Positions 17,004 through 25,717 of a stretch of DNA of 46,800 bases are shown piece after piece. The DNA is from Hydrogenophaga sp. Its GTDB lineage: Bacteria > Pseudomonadota > Gammaproteobacteria > Burkholderiales > Burkholderiaceae_C. Positions within the stretch are counted from its first letter, which is position 1; every line of letters begins with the position of its first letter. The notes under the pieces were generated by a model. The model was not told where the DNA came from. It did no database searches and was given only the letters and a program-made list of their open reading frames with translations. Position numbers and translations under genes: made by a program. The DNA is taken from contig NZ_JAHBZK010000023.1 in NCBI RefSeq assembly GCF_019635465.1, positions 1 to 46,800 on the forward strand, written 5' to 3'.

Positions 17004-18671
17004 GTGCGCTATGAACGCGCGCTGGTAGACAGCAGCGGCGAGGACCGCGTCATGGGTGTGCTGCTGTGGCCGATCGAGGGGTCCGGTGGCACCAACGCCA
17101 AGATGGCCACCCTCACTCGCGACGTGACCTTGCGTCATCGCGGCATGCAGGCCTTGCGCCAGACCCTGGAACGGCTTGACACGCTGTTTGAAGCCGGCAT
17201 TGAAGGCATTCTGCTGTGTGACGGTGAGATGGTGAGCGACGCCAACCCGGTGGCGTGCAGACACTTCGGCCAAACGCGCGAGCAACTCGTCGGTCAAACG
17301 GTTGTCCAGGCGTTGCAGTCACTGGGGCTGTCGCCCGCCACCCTGGTTCTCGACGGTGACGCACCCACGCACCTTCACTTGAGTCTGTCGCGCGGAGAAA
17401 GCGGGCTGCCCCCCTTGCTGATCCAGGGCGTGAGCTATGTGGACGAAAACGTCACTCGCTGCGCCTTGCTGATCCAGGACATGAGCTACCGCTATCAGGC
17501 GCAACGGCGCATCGATCGGCTCGTGGGCGATCTCAGGCAACAGACCGCGCGCGCCGAGGCAGCCGACCGCAGCAAATCGGTGTTCCTGGCGGCAGCCAGC
17601 CACGATCTGCGACAGCCCATTCATTCGCTGGGGCTCTTTCTCACCACCATTCAGAGCCTGAACCGGGCAGCCCATTCGCTCAGCAGCGAATCGCTGCGTC
17701 CGATCGCACAGCGCATGCGCTCTTCGCTCGATGGCCTCATGGAGCTGCTGGACTTGCTGCTGGGTGCATCGCTGCTCGACGCGGATCAAAGGCCACTGCA
17801 GGCCGGGCCGATGCCGCTGCAGGTGGCCTTCGATGAAATGCTCACCCAGTTTGGCGCGATGGCCGCCGGCAAGGGCCTTGAACTGCGCACCGTGCCCACG
17901 CGGGCCTGGGTTCGGGCCGACGCCACCGTGCTGCGGCGCATCCTGGCCAACCTGGTCGCCAACGCGGTTCGTTACTGCGAAAGCGGTCGCGTCGTGCTCG
18001 GCGCGCGAATTCGGGGCCCCCATGTCGAGGTCCAGGTGTGGGACACCGGCATCGGCATCGAACACGCGCAGCTCGAATCCATCTTCGAGGCCTTTTACCG
18101 CGTGGAGGCGCGCACGCCACAAGGCGATCGGTCGGAGGGACTTGGCCTTTCCAATGTCAAGCGCGCAGCCGCGCAGCTGGGCGCGTCACTGGACGTGCGT
18201 TCGACGCCGGGGCAAGGCTCCATGTTCTCGGTCCGCTTGCCCCGGTGCGAGCCCGGAGCCGTCGAGACAGGCAGAGGCACACGCAAGCCTGAAGCAGAGG
18301 CGGCCCAAGGCATGCGCGTGCTGGTCATCGACGACGACGAACAGGTGATGGAGGCCACCGTGCGCTTGCTCCAGTCCTGGGGTCATCTGGTCCTGAGCGC
18401 ATCCAGCGCGGGTGAGGCCATCCGGCTGTGCGAGGCCACGCCCCAGCACATCGACGCCGTGATTTGCGACTACCTGCTGGACCCGTCCACCGATGCAGTG
18501 GCCTTCCTGCTACGCCTTCGGCAGCGCCACCAAGGCCCGTTGCCGGTGTGCATGGTCACCGGCGACATGTCGGCTCAACGCATCGAGCAGGCCGGCCGGT
18601 ATGGCTTCAGCCTGCTGCACAAGCCGGTCAGCGCGAGCGCGCTGCGGCGGTTTCTGCAGGGTGGGGCATGA
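17004..18671 (+). CDS. Hybrid sensor histidine kinase 2, C-terminal part (PAS-HisKA-HATPase-REC)
   Basis: This same-frame continuation carries the remaining half PAS, a second PAS (TLFEAGIEGILLCDGEMVSD), HisKA with AAASHDLRQPIHSLGLFLTT, HATPase (LANLVANAVRYC, DTGIGIEHA, SEGLGLSNV) and a REC domain with VLVIDDDEQ, AVICDYLLD and LLHKPV. A GTG at 17004 sits four bases after the TAG, so reinitiation could yield a 555-aa soluble kinase. The only AGGAG nearby (about 16979) is too far away, which makes this weak. The protein is a clear paralogue of the kinase just upstream in domain order and motifs, so the pair arose by tandem duplication. No cognate output regulator adjoins. Confidence 0.82.
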   Translation: MRYERALVDSSGEDRVMGVLLWPIEGSGGTNAKMATLTRDVTLRHRGMQALRQTLERLDTLFEAGIEGILLCDGEMVSDANPVACRHFGQTREQLVGQTVVQALQSLGLSPATLVLDGDAPTHLHLSLSRGESGLPPLLIQGVSYVDENVTRCALLIQDMSYRYQAQRRIDRLVGDLRQQTARAEAADRSKSVFLAAASHDLRQPIHSLGLFLTTIQSLNRAAHSLSSESLRPIAQRMRSSLDGLMELLDLLLGASLLDADQRPLQAGPMPLQVAFDEMLTQFGAMAAGKGLELRTVPTRAWVRADATVLRRILANLVANAVRYCESGRVVLGARIRGPHVEVQVWDTGIGIEHAQLESIFEAFYRVEARTPQGDRSEGLGLSNVKRAAAQLGASLDVRSTPGQGSMFSVRLPRCEPGAVETGRGTRKPEAEAAQGMRVLVIDDDEQVMEATVRLLQSWGHLVLSASSAGEAIRLCEATPQHIDAVICDYLLDPSTDAVAFLLRLRQRHQGPLPVCMVTGDMSAQRIEQAGRYGFSLLHKPVSASALRRFLQGGA

Positions 18672-18704
18672 GCAGGACAAGCCGGGCGTGGCCCGCCGCC
18701 CAGG

Positions 18705-19673
18705 TCATTGCTTCGGGATTCCCGCGCGCTCGATCACCGCACCCCAGCGCTTGATATCGCCCGCCAGCAGGTCGGCGGCTTGCTCGGGCGTGGACGAGCG
18801 CGGGTCGATGTTCAGCGCGCGCAGTCTGGCCTGCACATCAGGGTCGGCCACGGTGGCCGCGATGTCGCGCTGCAGCCGGTCAACCACGGCCCGGGGCGTT
18901 TTCGACGGCACCGCCAGCGCATTCCATGACGAGGCCACGAAGCCGGGCACACCCGACTCGACCGCGGTCGGCACCTCGGGCAGGACGACCGAGCGGCGCT
19001 CACCACTGACCGCCAGTGGACGCAAGGCGTTGGCGCGAATCTGTGCGAGCACTGGAGCGAGAATCTCCACACCGACGTCCACCTGTCGCCCGCGCAGGGC
19101 GCCGATCAGGTCGGGTGTGCCTTTGAAGGGAACGATCTGCGCGTCAATCCCGGCACTGCTCTTGAACAACTCGGCCGCCAGGTTCTGCGTGCTGCCGACA
19201 TTGATGCTGCCGATGTTGAGCTTTCCCGGGTTGGCTTTGGCCCAGGCCAGCAGCTCGGCAAAGGTCTTGTAGGGCGCATCGGGGTTGGCCACGACCACGA
19301 TGTCGAACGTGCCCAGTGTGGACACGGGCGTGAAGTCTCGCACCGTGTCGAACGGCAATGACTTGAACAGGCTGGCAGTGACCGCCGTACCGTTGGACAT
19401 CAGGAACATCGTGTGGCCGTCGGGGTCGCTGCGCGCCACCGAATCGGCGGCCACCACGCCACCTGCACCAGGTCGGTTCTCGATCACCACCGGCTGACCC
19501 AGGCGCGTGGACAGGCCGGCCGCGACGATGCGGGCGGTGAGGTCGCCCACGCCACCCGCGCCAAAGGGCACGACCACACGCAGGGGTTTGACCGGAAACG
19601 TCTGGGCAGACGCCAGGCCCGCCACCCCACCCAGGGCCAGCGCAGACACCAGAGCGAGGAAGCGACGGCGCAT
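18705..19673 (-). CDS. Bug-family (tripartite tricarboxylate transporter TctC-like) substrate-binding protein
   Basis: A 322-aa exported protein. Signal peptide 1-23 (MRRRFLALVSALALGGVAGL to ASAQ). The mature part has the Bug signatures: PLRVVVPFGAGGVGDLTARI, LGQPVVIENRPGAGGVVAAD (about 59-78), and the second ligand loop with GSTQNLAAELFKS. Bug proteins bind carboxylic acids, often aromatic, and feed TctAB permeases. Here no tctA or tctB adjoins. The start lies 2 bp after the dctM stop, so it is the last gene of a TRAP operon. It may work with a distant TctAB, or as a sensor or binding accessory. Convergent with kinase 2. Confidence 0.88.
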   Translation of the reverse strand: MRRRFLALVSALALGGVAGLASAQTFPVKPLRVVVPFGAGGVGDLTARIVAAGLSTRLGQPVVIENRPGAGGVVAADSVARSDPDGHTMFLMSNGTAVTASLFKSLPFDTVRDFTPVSTLGTFDIVVVANPDAPYKTFAELLAWAKANPGKLNIGSINVGSTQNLAAELFKSSAGIDAQIVPFKGTPDLIGALRGRQVDVGVEILAPVLAQIRANALRPLAVSGERRSVVLPEVPTAVESGVPGFVASSWNALAVPSKTPRAVVDRLQRDIAATVADPDVQARLRALNIDPRSSTPEQAADLLAGDIKRWGAVIERAGIPKQ

Positions 19674-19674
19674 G

Positions 19675-20991
19675 TCAGAACCTCAGTACGAAGGTCACGA
19701 TCGAGGGGAAGGCCACCAGCAAGGCGGTGCGGATGAAGTCACTGGCCACGAAGGGCATCACGCCCCGGTAGGTGGCCATGATGGGCACATCCTTGGCCAT
19801 GCTGTTGATGACGAACAGGTTCATGCCCACCGGTGGCGTGATCAGACCGACCTCGACCACGATCAGCACCAGGATGCCGAACCAGATCGCGAAGTGCTCG
19901 GGGCTCATGCCGAAGTCCAGCGCGGTCACCACCGGGAAGAACACCGGGATGGTCAGCAGGATCATGGACAGCGAGTCCATGAAGCAGCCCAGGATCACAT
20001 AGATCACCAGGATGGCGATCAACACCACGGTCGGGCTCAGGCCCGAGCCCGCCACCATCTGCGCGGCCTCTTGCGGCAGCTGCGACAGCGCCAGGAAGGT
20101 GTTGTAGACACCCGCACCAAGCACGATCATGAAGATCATGCCGGTGGCCACCGCCGTGCCCAGCACCGCGCCGAGCAGGGTCTTGCGGTTGAGACCGCCA
20201 GCGGCCCAGGCGGCCACGCCGGTGCCGAAGGCGCCCACAGCGGCACCCTCGGTGGGCGTGAAGAAGCCCAGGTAGATGCCGCCCACCACCACCAGGAAGA
20301 TGGTGATCACGGGCCAGACCTTGAGCGTGGCTTTCCAGCGCTCGGCCATCGGCATCGGCGGGATGGTGCCCATCTCCTGCGGCCGCACGCGGGCGTAGAC
20401 CGCGATGACGATCATGTAGCCGATGGCGGCGAGCACACCCGGCACGAACGCGGCCAGGAAGAGCTTGGCGATGTTCTGCTCGGTCAGGATGGCGTAGATC
20501 ACCAGCACCACCGACGGCGGAATCAGGATGCCCAGCGTGCCGCCGGCGGCCAGCGTGGCGGTGGAGATGCCGCCCGCATAGCCCGCGCGCTTGAGTTCGG
20601 GCAGGGCCACCTGGCCCATGGTGGCGGCCGTGGCCAGCGAGGAGCCGCAGATCGCGCCGAAGCCGGCGCAGGCACCCACGGCGGCCATGGCCACGCCACC
20701 CTTGCGGTGGCCGATCCAGGCCTCGGCCGCCTTGAACAGTGCCTGCGACAGACCGCCGAGCGCCGCGAACTGTCCCATCAGCAGGAACAGCGGAATCACC
20801 GACAGGTTGTAGTTGGAGAAGGTGCTGTACGTGACCTGCTTGAGCTGGTTCAGGATCGGCAGGTACGAGCCGTACACCAGCCAGGCCCCGACCAGGCCGC
20901 ATGAAAGCATCGCGAGCCCGATGGGCACGCGAACGAAGATGAGCAACAGCAGGATCGGGAACGACCAGGCCGCGAGTTCGACGCCAGACAT
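19675..20991 (-). CDS. dctM: TRAP transporter large permease subunit
   Basis: A 438-aa polytopic membrane protein with about 12 hydrophobic segments. Typical DctM blocks are GLVGAWLVYGSYLPILNQL near the start, KGGVAMAAVGACAGFGAICG, GGTLGILIPPSVVLVIYAIL (about 152-171), FFTPTEGAAVGAFG, and GLITPPVGMNLFVINSMAKD near residue 385. It is the Na+-coupled transport subunit, working with DctQ and a DctP binding protein for organic acids. Its ATG overlaps the dctQ stop by one base (TGATG), so the two are translationally coupled, and the Bug gene follows 2 bp later. A long plus-strand frame over this gene is a GC-driven shadow. Confidence 0.94.
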   Translation of the reverse strand: MSGVELAAWSFPILLLLIFVRVPIGLAMLSCGLVGAWLVYGSYLPILNQLKQVTYSTFSNYNLSVIPLFLLMGQFAALGGLSQALFKAAEAWIGHRKGGVAMAAVGACAGFGAICGSSLATAATMGQVALPELKRAGYAGGISTATLAAGGTLGILIPPSVVLVIYAILTEQNIAKLFLAAFVPGVLAAIGYMIVIAVYARVRPQEMGTIPPMPMAERWKATLKVWPVITIFLVVVGGIYLGFFTPTEGAAVGAFGTGVAAWAAGGLNRKTLLGAVLGTAVATGMIFMIVLGAGVYNTFLALSQLPQEAAQMVAGSGLSPTVVLIAILVIYVILGCFMDSLSMILLTIPVFFPVVTALDFGMSPEHFAIWFGILVLIVVEVGLITPPVGMNLFVINSMAKDVPIMATYRGVMPFVASDFIRTALLVAFPSIVTFVLRF

Positions 20992-21509
20992 CAGTGCACC
21001 CCCGCTTCGGTGGTCCAGCCCTCAGGCTCTTTCGCCAGCCCGAACAGGGTGAGCGTCTTGGCGATGTAGGCCATGCAACCGATCACGGCCCCGACGAAGC
21101 AGGCCGCATAGGCCCACCACACCGGCATCGCCAGGATGAAGGTGGTCTCCAGGTACTCCTTCTTCTCGACCATGCCTTCGTAGAGCTTCCAGGTGAGCAC
21201 CAGCCACACCAGCAGCATGATGACGTCGCTGAAGATCACGATCGCGCGCTGCCCCCATTTGGGCAGGTGCATGTAGAGCAGGTCCACCGTGGCATGCCCA
21301 CCCTTGAGGTAAGTCCAGGGCAGGAAGAAGAACACCGCGACGGCGGTGCCGACCTCGACCAGTTCGAAGTCGCCAGGCACAGGGCCCAGGCCGATGCCGA
21401 TCATGGCGCGGCCACTCACGCTGGCAACGATCATCAAGGTGAGCGCCACCAGGACGATGCCGCCGACGATGGCCGCCCATTGGGAGAGCCGGTAGACGAA
21501 TGCAATCAT
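20991..21509 (-). CDS. dctQ: TRAP transporter small permease subunit
   Basis: A 172-aa membrane protein with four hydrophobic segments (about 10-35, 46-66, 88-110, 128-152). The DctQ-type features are VPGDFELVEVGTAVAVFFFL in the second helix, then TYLKGGHATVDLLYMHLPKW in the loop. It pairs with DctM and is essential for TRAP uptake. It is the second gene of the operon, separated from dctP by 124 bp that contain a terminator, so it is probably expressed at lower level than the binding protein. The C-terminal tail ends GWTTEAGVH, overlapping the dctM start. Confidence 0.92.
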   Translation of the reverse strand: MIAFVYRLSQWAAIVGGIVLVALTLMIVASVSGRAMIGIGLGPVPGDFELVEVGTAVAVFFFLPWTYLKGGHATVDLLYMHLPKWGQRAIVIFSDVIMLLVWLVLTWKLYEGMVEKKEYLETTFILAMPVWWAYAACFVGAVIGCMAYIAKTLTLFGLAKEPEGWTTEAGVH

Positions 21510-21580
21510 GCGAAAGACTTTCAGCTGACGGATGAGAAGAAGCGGCGATTGTCCAACATCGACACGGCGCCACCGCCCTC

Positions 21581-21612
21581 AATAAAAAGGCCGTCCCCTC
21601 GCGAGGACGGCC
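21581..21612 (-). terminator. Intrinsic terminator between dctP and dctQ
   Basis: On the minus strand GGCCGTCC pairs perfectly with GGACGGCC (21589-21612, 8-nt loop), followed by TTTTTATT (21588-21581). It lies 22 bp after the dctP stop and inside the operon. This fits the common pattern in which the binding protein is made in excess and the permease genes are reached by read-through. Confidence 0.85.
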
Positions 21613-21633
21613 GGTGGCCACCGGGGCCGGGGA

Positions 21634-22671
21634 TCACTTGCTGTATTTGGCGATCAGTGCGCGGGCCTCGGCCGCCAGCTTGGCGCCATCGATGCCCTTG
21701 CCCTTCATTTCGTTGACCCAGTCGGTCTCGACCGTGGCCGCGGTACGGCGCCAGCGCTGCGTCTCCAGCGCGTCCAGGGCGACGATGTTGTTGCCGGCCT
21801 TCTCGGCAATGGCACGGCCGGCCTTGTCGCCGTCGTCCATGGCCTTGCCGAACATGGCGGCCGTTTCGATGCCGGAGTTCTTGTCGATCACCGCCTTGAG
21901 GTCGGGCGGCAGCTTCTCGTAAGCGGCCTTGTTCATCGAGAAGGCAAAGGTCTGCGTGTACAGGCCGTCCTTGCCGGCAAAGGTGGTGTGGTTCTTCACC
22001 AGCTCGGTCACCTTCAGGGCCGGCGTCACCTCCCAGGGGATGGTGGTGCCGTCGATCACGCCTTTGGAGAGGGCTTCGGTCACAGCCGGCACGGGCATGC
22101 CCACCGGCGTCGCGCCCAGCTTGACCAGCATGTTGTTGATGATGCGCGAGCCACCGCGGATCTTCATGCCGCGCAGGCTCTCCAGGCCGGTCACCGGCGT
22201 CTTGGTGTGGAACAGGCCGGGGCCGTGGGTGTGCACGGCAATCAGCTTGACGTCCTTGAACTCATCGGCGGCGTACTTCTCGACGTACTCCTGAATGGCA
22301 CGCGACGAGGCCTCGGCACTGCCGCTCATGAAGGGCAGCTCGAACACTTCGGTCTTGGGGAAGCGGCCCGGGGTGTAGCCCAGCACGGTCCAGGTCAGGT
22401 CAACCACGCCATCGCGCGCCTGGTCGAACAACTGTGGTGGCGCGCCGCCCAGCTGCATGGCGTTGAACAGCTGGATCTTGATCTTGCCGCCGGATTCGGC
22501 CTCGACCTTCTGTGCCCAGGGCGTGAGCGCGCGCGCCGGAATGGTGGCCTGTGGCGGCAGCATCTGGTGCAGGCGCAGCGTCACGGTCTGGGCCATGGCG
22601 GTGCCGGCCAGGGTGGCGGCGGCCACAGCACCCATCACCGCCAGCGCGGTGCGTCGCTTCAGGAATTTCAT
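21634..22671 (-). CDS. dctP: TRAP transporter substrate-binding protein, DctP family
   Basis: A 345-aa periplasmic protein. Residues 1-26 (MKFLKRRTALAVMGAVAAAT to TAMAQ) are a signal peptide. Mature blocks include TLRLHQMLPPQATIPARALT, LTWTVLGYTPGRFPKTEVFE, and the ligand-binding strand LRGMKIRGGSRIINNMLVKL with the conserved Arg of TRAP binding proteins; then VTEALSKGVIDGTTIPWEV. It is the first gene of the dctPQM-bug operon. Its ATG at 22671 starts the signal sequence; the longer frame upstream is not credible. The gap to the vanB-like stop (22672-22815) is the promoter region, and I see no certain promoter there. The substrate is probably a carboxylic, perhaps aromatic, acid. Confidence 0.92.
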   Translation of the reverse strand: MKFLKRRTALAVMGAVAAATLAGTAMAQTVTLRLHQMLPPQATIPARALTPWAQKVEAESGGKIKIQLFNAMQLGGAPPQLFDQARDGVVDLTWTVLGYTPGRFPKTEVFELPFMSGSAEASSRAIQEYVEKYAADEFKDVKLIAVHTHGPGLFHTKTPVTGLESLRGMKIRGGSRIINNMLVKLGATPVGMPVPAVTEALSKGVIDGTTIPWEVTPALKVTELVKNHTTFAGKDGLYTQTFAFSMNKAAYEKLPPDLKAVIDKNSGIETAAMFGKAMDDGDKAGRAIAEKAGNNIVALDALETQRWRRTAATVETDWVNEMKGKGIDGAKLAAEARALIAKYSK

Positions 22672-22815
22672 CGTCGTGTCTCCGGTCGGGTGTGTTGACT
22701 CGTGCCCAGAACCGCGTCTGCGCGCGGCCCGGGCCTGGAACTGAAACCACCGCACTGTGCATGCGCTCACCGGGAGCGGCCAGCCCCACGGCCGACTTTC
22801 AGCTATGCCGTTATG

Positions 22816-23847
22816 TTATGAAACGAGTGCAAACCCTCGGTTTGCATCTGACTGGGCCGCCAGGTCGCCGTCGGGCCGGTACGCACTGTCCAGGCAGACG
22901 CTGCCCACCACGCGAGACACACAGGCGCACAGGCGCTGGTTGCCCTGGCGCTCGCCCTCGCTCAAAAACACGTCGCGGTGGTCAATCTCGCCCTGCAGAT
23001 CCACCACGTCCATGGCACACAGGCCACATTCCCCGCGGCGGCAGTCGCTCATCACCGGCACCCCGGCCGCTTCCAGCGCGTCCAGCAGCGACTCGCCCGC
23101 CGCCACGGTGATGTCCACCCCATGGCGCGGCACCTTCACCTGGAAGCTGCCGGTGGGCAGCCGCCCGCCGCTGCCAAAGGTCTCGAAGCGCAGGTCGGCC
23201 GGCGCACGGCCCTGCGCCGCCCACACCTCGCGCACCGCGTCCAGCAGGCCGGCGGGGCCGCAGACATAGCAAGGCGACCCCATCGGCAAGGCCGCGAGGG
23301 CGGCCAGCAGGTCCAGCCGCTCGCCGCGATCGGACGAGGCGCACACCAGCGCGTCGCCCAGCGCCACGCGCAGATCGTCGGCGTAGGCCAGCTCGGCGGC
23401 ACTGCGCGCGGCGTACAGCAAGCGCACCGGCGTGCCGCGCTCGCGCAGCTGGCACGCCATGCCCACCAGCGGCGTGATGCCGATGCCACCCGCAATGAGC
23501 AAGGTCCCGGGCGCATCGAGCGAGAGCGGAAAGTGGTTGTTCGGTGCGCTTGCGGGCAACACATCGCCCACGGCCAGGTCCCACATCGCCATCGAACCAC
23601 CGCGGCCATCGGCCAGGCGCTTCACGGCAATGCGGTAGGCACCGGGCACATCGGCCGGCAGACCGACCAGCGAGTACGAACGCGTTTGCTCGCGTCCTGC
23701 CACGCGCACGCGCAGCTGCAGGTGGGCGCCGGGCGCCCAGTGCTGTGCCACCCCTTCGACGGGTTGCAACACGATCTCGCGCACGGTGGGGGTGAGGTCA
23801 CGCAGCGCGCTCACGCGCACAGCGCTCCAGTGGTTCTGGCTCTTCAT
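22816..23847 (-). CDS. vanB: VanB-type reductase of a Rieske oxygenase (FMN/NAD/2Fe-2S)
   Basis: A 343-aa iron-sulfur flavoprotein that passes electrons from NADH to the partner oxygenase. Flavin motif RSYS is at residues 56-59. The NAD-binding block TLLIAGGIGITPLVGMACQL follows near 135, and the C-terminal plant-type ferredoxin domain has CRRGECGLC (Cys-x4-Cys-x2-Cys) and a final Cys in LCACVSRV. This order is that of phthalate dioxygenase reductase and VanB. The protein is about 25 residues longer than typical VanB because of a C-terminal tail. It lies 4 bp downstream of the gntR gene in the vanA-like operon. ATG 23847 is the natural start; the longer frame upstream lies inside gntR. Confidence 0.85.
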   Translation of the reverse strand: MKSQNHWSAVRVSALRDLTPTVREIVLQPVEGVAQHWAPGAHLQLRVRVAGREQTRSYSLVGLPADVPGAYRIAVKRLADGRGGSMAMWDLAVGDVLPASAPNNHFPLSLDAPGTLLIAGGIGITPLVGMACQLRERGTPVRLLYAARSAAELAYADDLRVALGDALVCASSDRGERLDLLAALAALPMGSPCYVCGPAGLLDAVREVWAAQGRAPADLRFETFGSGGRLPTGSFQVKVPRHGVDITVAAGESLLDALEAAGVPVMSDCRRGECGLCAMDVVDLQGEIDHRDVFLSEGERQGNQRLCACVSRVVGSVCLDSAYRPDGDLAAQSDANRGFALVS

Positions 23848-23851
23848 GGTT

Positions 23852-24613
23852 TCAACGGCGACGGATGAGACGCAAGGCGGGCATGGCCGCATGGGCCTGC
23901 CCCTGGGTGTGACCGGCCAGGACCGCGCGCAGGTTGCGCTGGGCCAGACGGGAGTGTTCGCGCAGGATGGCTTCGGCACGCGCGCCTTCGCGGCGCTCGA
24001 TGGCGTCGAGCACCTGGCGGTGCTGGTCCTGCGCGACCACGAGCATGTCGCGCGCCTGGCGCGACTCGGCCTCGGCCAGCACGAAGCCCGACGGCGAGGC
24101 AAAGGGCAATGCACACACGCGCTCGAGCTGGCGTTCCACCGTCGGGCTGTCGGCCATCTCGGCCATCAGCACGTGAAAGCGGCTGTTGAGCGCCACGTAG
24201 TCCGAGAAGGCCTCGTCGTCGAGCGTGGGTTCGGCCAGCACCGCATCGATGCGCGCCAGCACACTGCGTGCTTCGGTCAGCACTGCAGCGGGTGCCCCGC
24301 GTTCGGCCGCCAACCGCGCCAGCAGGCCTTCGAGCGTGCCGCGAAGTTCGATGGCATCGGCGATGTCTCGCTCCGAGAAGGTCACCACCACGTAGCCGCC
24401 ACCGGGCAGTGCACGCAGCAGGCCCTCTTGCTCGAGCCGCAGTAGCGCCGCGCGCACCGGCGTGCGCGACACACCCAGGCGCTCGACGATGGCCAGCTCG
24501 GCGATGCGCGAGCCGCCACTCAGTTCACCCGAGAGGATGAGCTCGCGCAGTTGCAGCAGTGCGCGCACCTGCGCGCTCTCGGGCACACCTTCAAGTTGGT
24601 TGGGGTGGGCCAT
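23852..24613 (-). CDS. GntR-family (FadR/FCD subfamily) transcriptional regulator
   Basis: A 253-aa regulator. The winged helix is residues 15-80 (LRELILSGELSGGSRIAELA, LGVSRTPVRAALLRLEQEGL) and the helical FCD ligand domain about 90-235 (DAIELRGTLEGLLARLAAER, HVLMAEMADSPTVERQLERV). It sits between the oxygenase and reductase genes, with 3-4 bp gaps on both sides, so it is made from the operon it probably represses. A VanR-like role, with vanillate as inducer, is the obvious guess. The palindrome at 25718-25731 just upstream of the oxygenase gene is a candidate target. The internal position between the enzyme subunits is unusual for van operons. Confidence 0.86.
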   Translation of the reverse strand: MAHPNQLEGVPESAQVRALLQLRELILSGELSGGSRIAELAIVERLGVSRTPVRAALLRLEQEGLLRALPGGGYVVVTFSERDIADAIELRGTLEGLLARLAAERGAPAAVLTEARSVLARIDAVLAEPTLDDEAFSDYVALNSRFHVLMAEMADSPTVERQLERVCALPFASPSGFVLAEAESRQARDMLVVAQDQHRQVLDAIERREGARAEAILREHSRLAQRNLRAVLAGHTQGQAHAAMPALRLIRRR

Positions 24614-24616
24614 GGC

Positions 24617-25708
24617 TCAGCCCGCCTTTCGGATCGGGATCACCTTGGTGCCCGGGTCGTGTTCGGCCTCGACCATGCGGTCGATCAGGCGCCGCGCCCA
24701 CATCGCACCAGCGTCGATGTTGAGGTTGTAGAAGCGGTGGTCCGGGTGCTCTTCGATCGCCTTCTGCTGCGCCTCCAGCACCAACTCGTCCTCGCGAAAG
24801 ATGCCCGCCACGCCTTCGCGCAGCTGGTGCGTCAGGCGCTGCTCGCCCAGGCAGTAGTTGCGTGCAAAGGCCCAGAAGTAAAGGCAGGTGTTGTCGGTCT
24901 CGGGCGTGATGGTGTTGAGCACCATGCCGTTGACGCCCTGGCTGCGGTCGCCGCCATCGGCCGGCAAGGCGCCCGCCCCGGCCGGCGCCACGCCCACGTC
25001 GATGGCGACCGTGCACGGCGCCTCGAAGCGGATGATCTGCCAGCGGTCCACCGGCCCACGGTAGCCACGCGCCTGTTCGATCTGCCCGGCCCAGAATGGC
25101 GGCGCCTCGATGCCGCCCATCCAGCGTGTGACGGTCGCCGTGCGGTCACCGTGCGTGGCCACGAAGGGCGCCTCGGCCACGGCACGGTTGCCGATGCTGC
25201 TGCCGTGCACGAAGGTCTCGTGCGTGAGGTCCATGAGGTTGTCGATCACCAGCCGGTAGTCGCACTTCACCCGGATCATCTTGCCGTCGCCGGCCCAGGC
25301 GGGGTCGTGGTTCCAGTGCAGGTCGGGGATCAGCGACTCGTCGGCCAGCGCCGGGTCGCCGGGCCAGATCCACACAAAGCGGTGCTTCTCGGCCACCGGG
25401 AAGCGGCGCACGCACGCCGACGGGTTGATGCGCTCCTGGCTCGGCATGTGGGTACAGCGCCCTTCGGCGTTGAACACCAGCCCGTGGTAGCCACAGACCA
25501 CCTGATCCCCGTCCAGGCGCCCCATGGACAGCGGCAGCAGGCGGTGCCAGCAGGCGTCCTCCAGCGCGGCCACCTGCCCGTCCGTCTGGCGAAACAGCAC
25601 CAGTTTTTGCTTGCAGATGGTGCGCGCCAACAGGCTTCGACCCACCTCGACGTCGTAGGCGGCCGCGTACCAGGCATTGAGGGGAAAGTGGTTGCGATCG
25701 GTGTTCAT
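24617..25708 (-). CDS. vanA: VanA-type Rieske oxygenase, probably vanillate O-demethylase
   Basis: A 363-aa oxygenase component. The N-terminal Rieske cluster is Cys53-Trp-His55 and Cys72-Gly-Tyr-His75. The mononuclear iron site is Asn157-x2-Asp160-x2-His163-x4-His168 (DNLMDLTHETFVHGSSIGN). The length and the N-terminus NHFPLNAWYAAAYD fit the vanillate/toluenesulfonate monooxygenase group, distinct from ring dihydroxylating alpha subunits. It would demethylate vanillate to protocatechuate, feeding the pmd operon. A matching reductase follows in the same operon. Substrate alternatives (syringate, methoxybenzoates) cannot be excluded. ATG 25708 is chosen because it gives the family N-terminus. 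Confidence 0.85.
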   Translation of the reverse strand: MNTDRNHFPLNAWYAAAYDVEVGRSLLARTICKQKLVLFRQTDGQVAALEDACWHRLLPLSMGRLDGDQVVCGYHGLVFNAEGRCTHMPSQERINPSACVRRFPVAEKHRFVWIWPGDPALADESLIPDLHWNHDPAWAGDGKMIRVKCDYRLVIDNLMDLTHETFVHGSSIGNRAVAEAPFVATHGDRTATVTRWMGGIEAPPFWAGQIEQARGYRGPVDRWQIIRFEAPCTVAIDVGVAPAGAGALPADGGDRSQGVNGMVLNTITPETDNTCLYFWAFARNYCLGEQRLTHQLREGVAGIFREDELVLEAQQKAIEEHPDHRFYNLNIDAGAMWARRLIDRMVEAEHDPGTKVIPIRKAG

Positions 25709-25717
25709 GGATACGCA

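Noticed and set aside
19507-20904. Plus-strand frame of about 465 codons opposite dctM
   Set aside because: Extremely His/Asp/Gln-rich translation mirroring the membrane protein's codons; no domain pattern.
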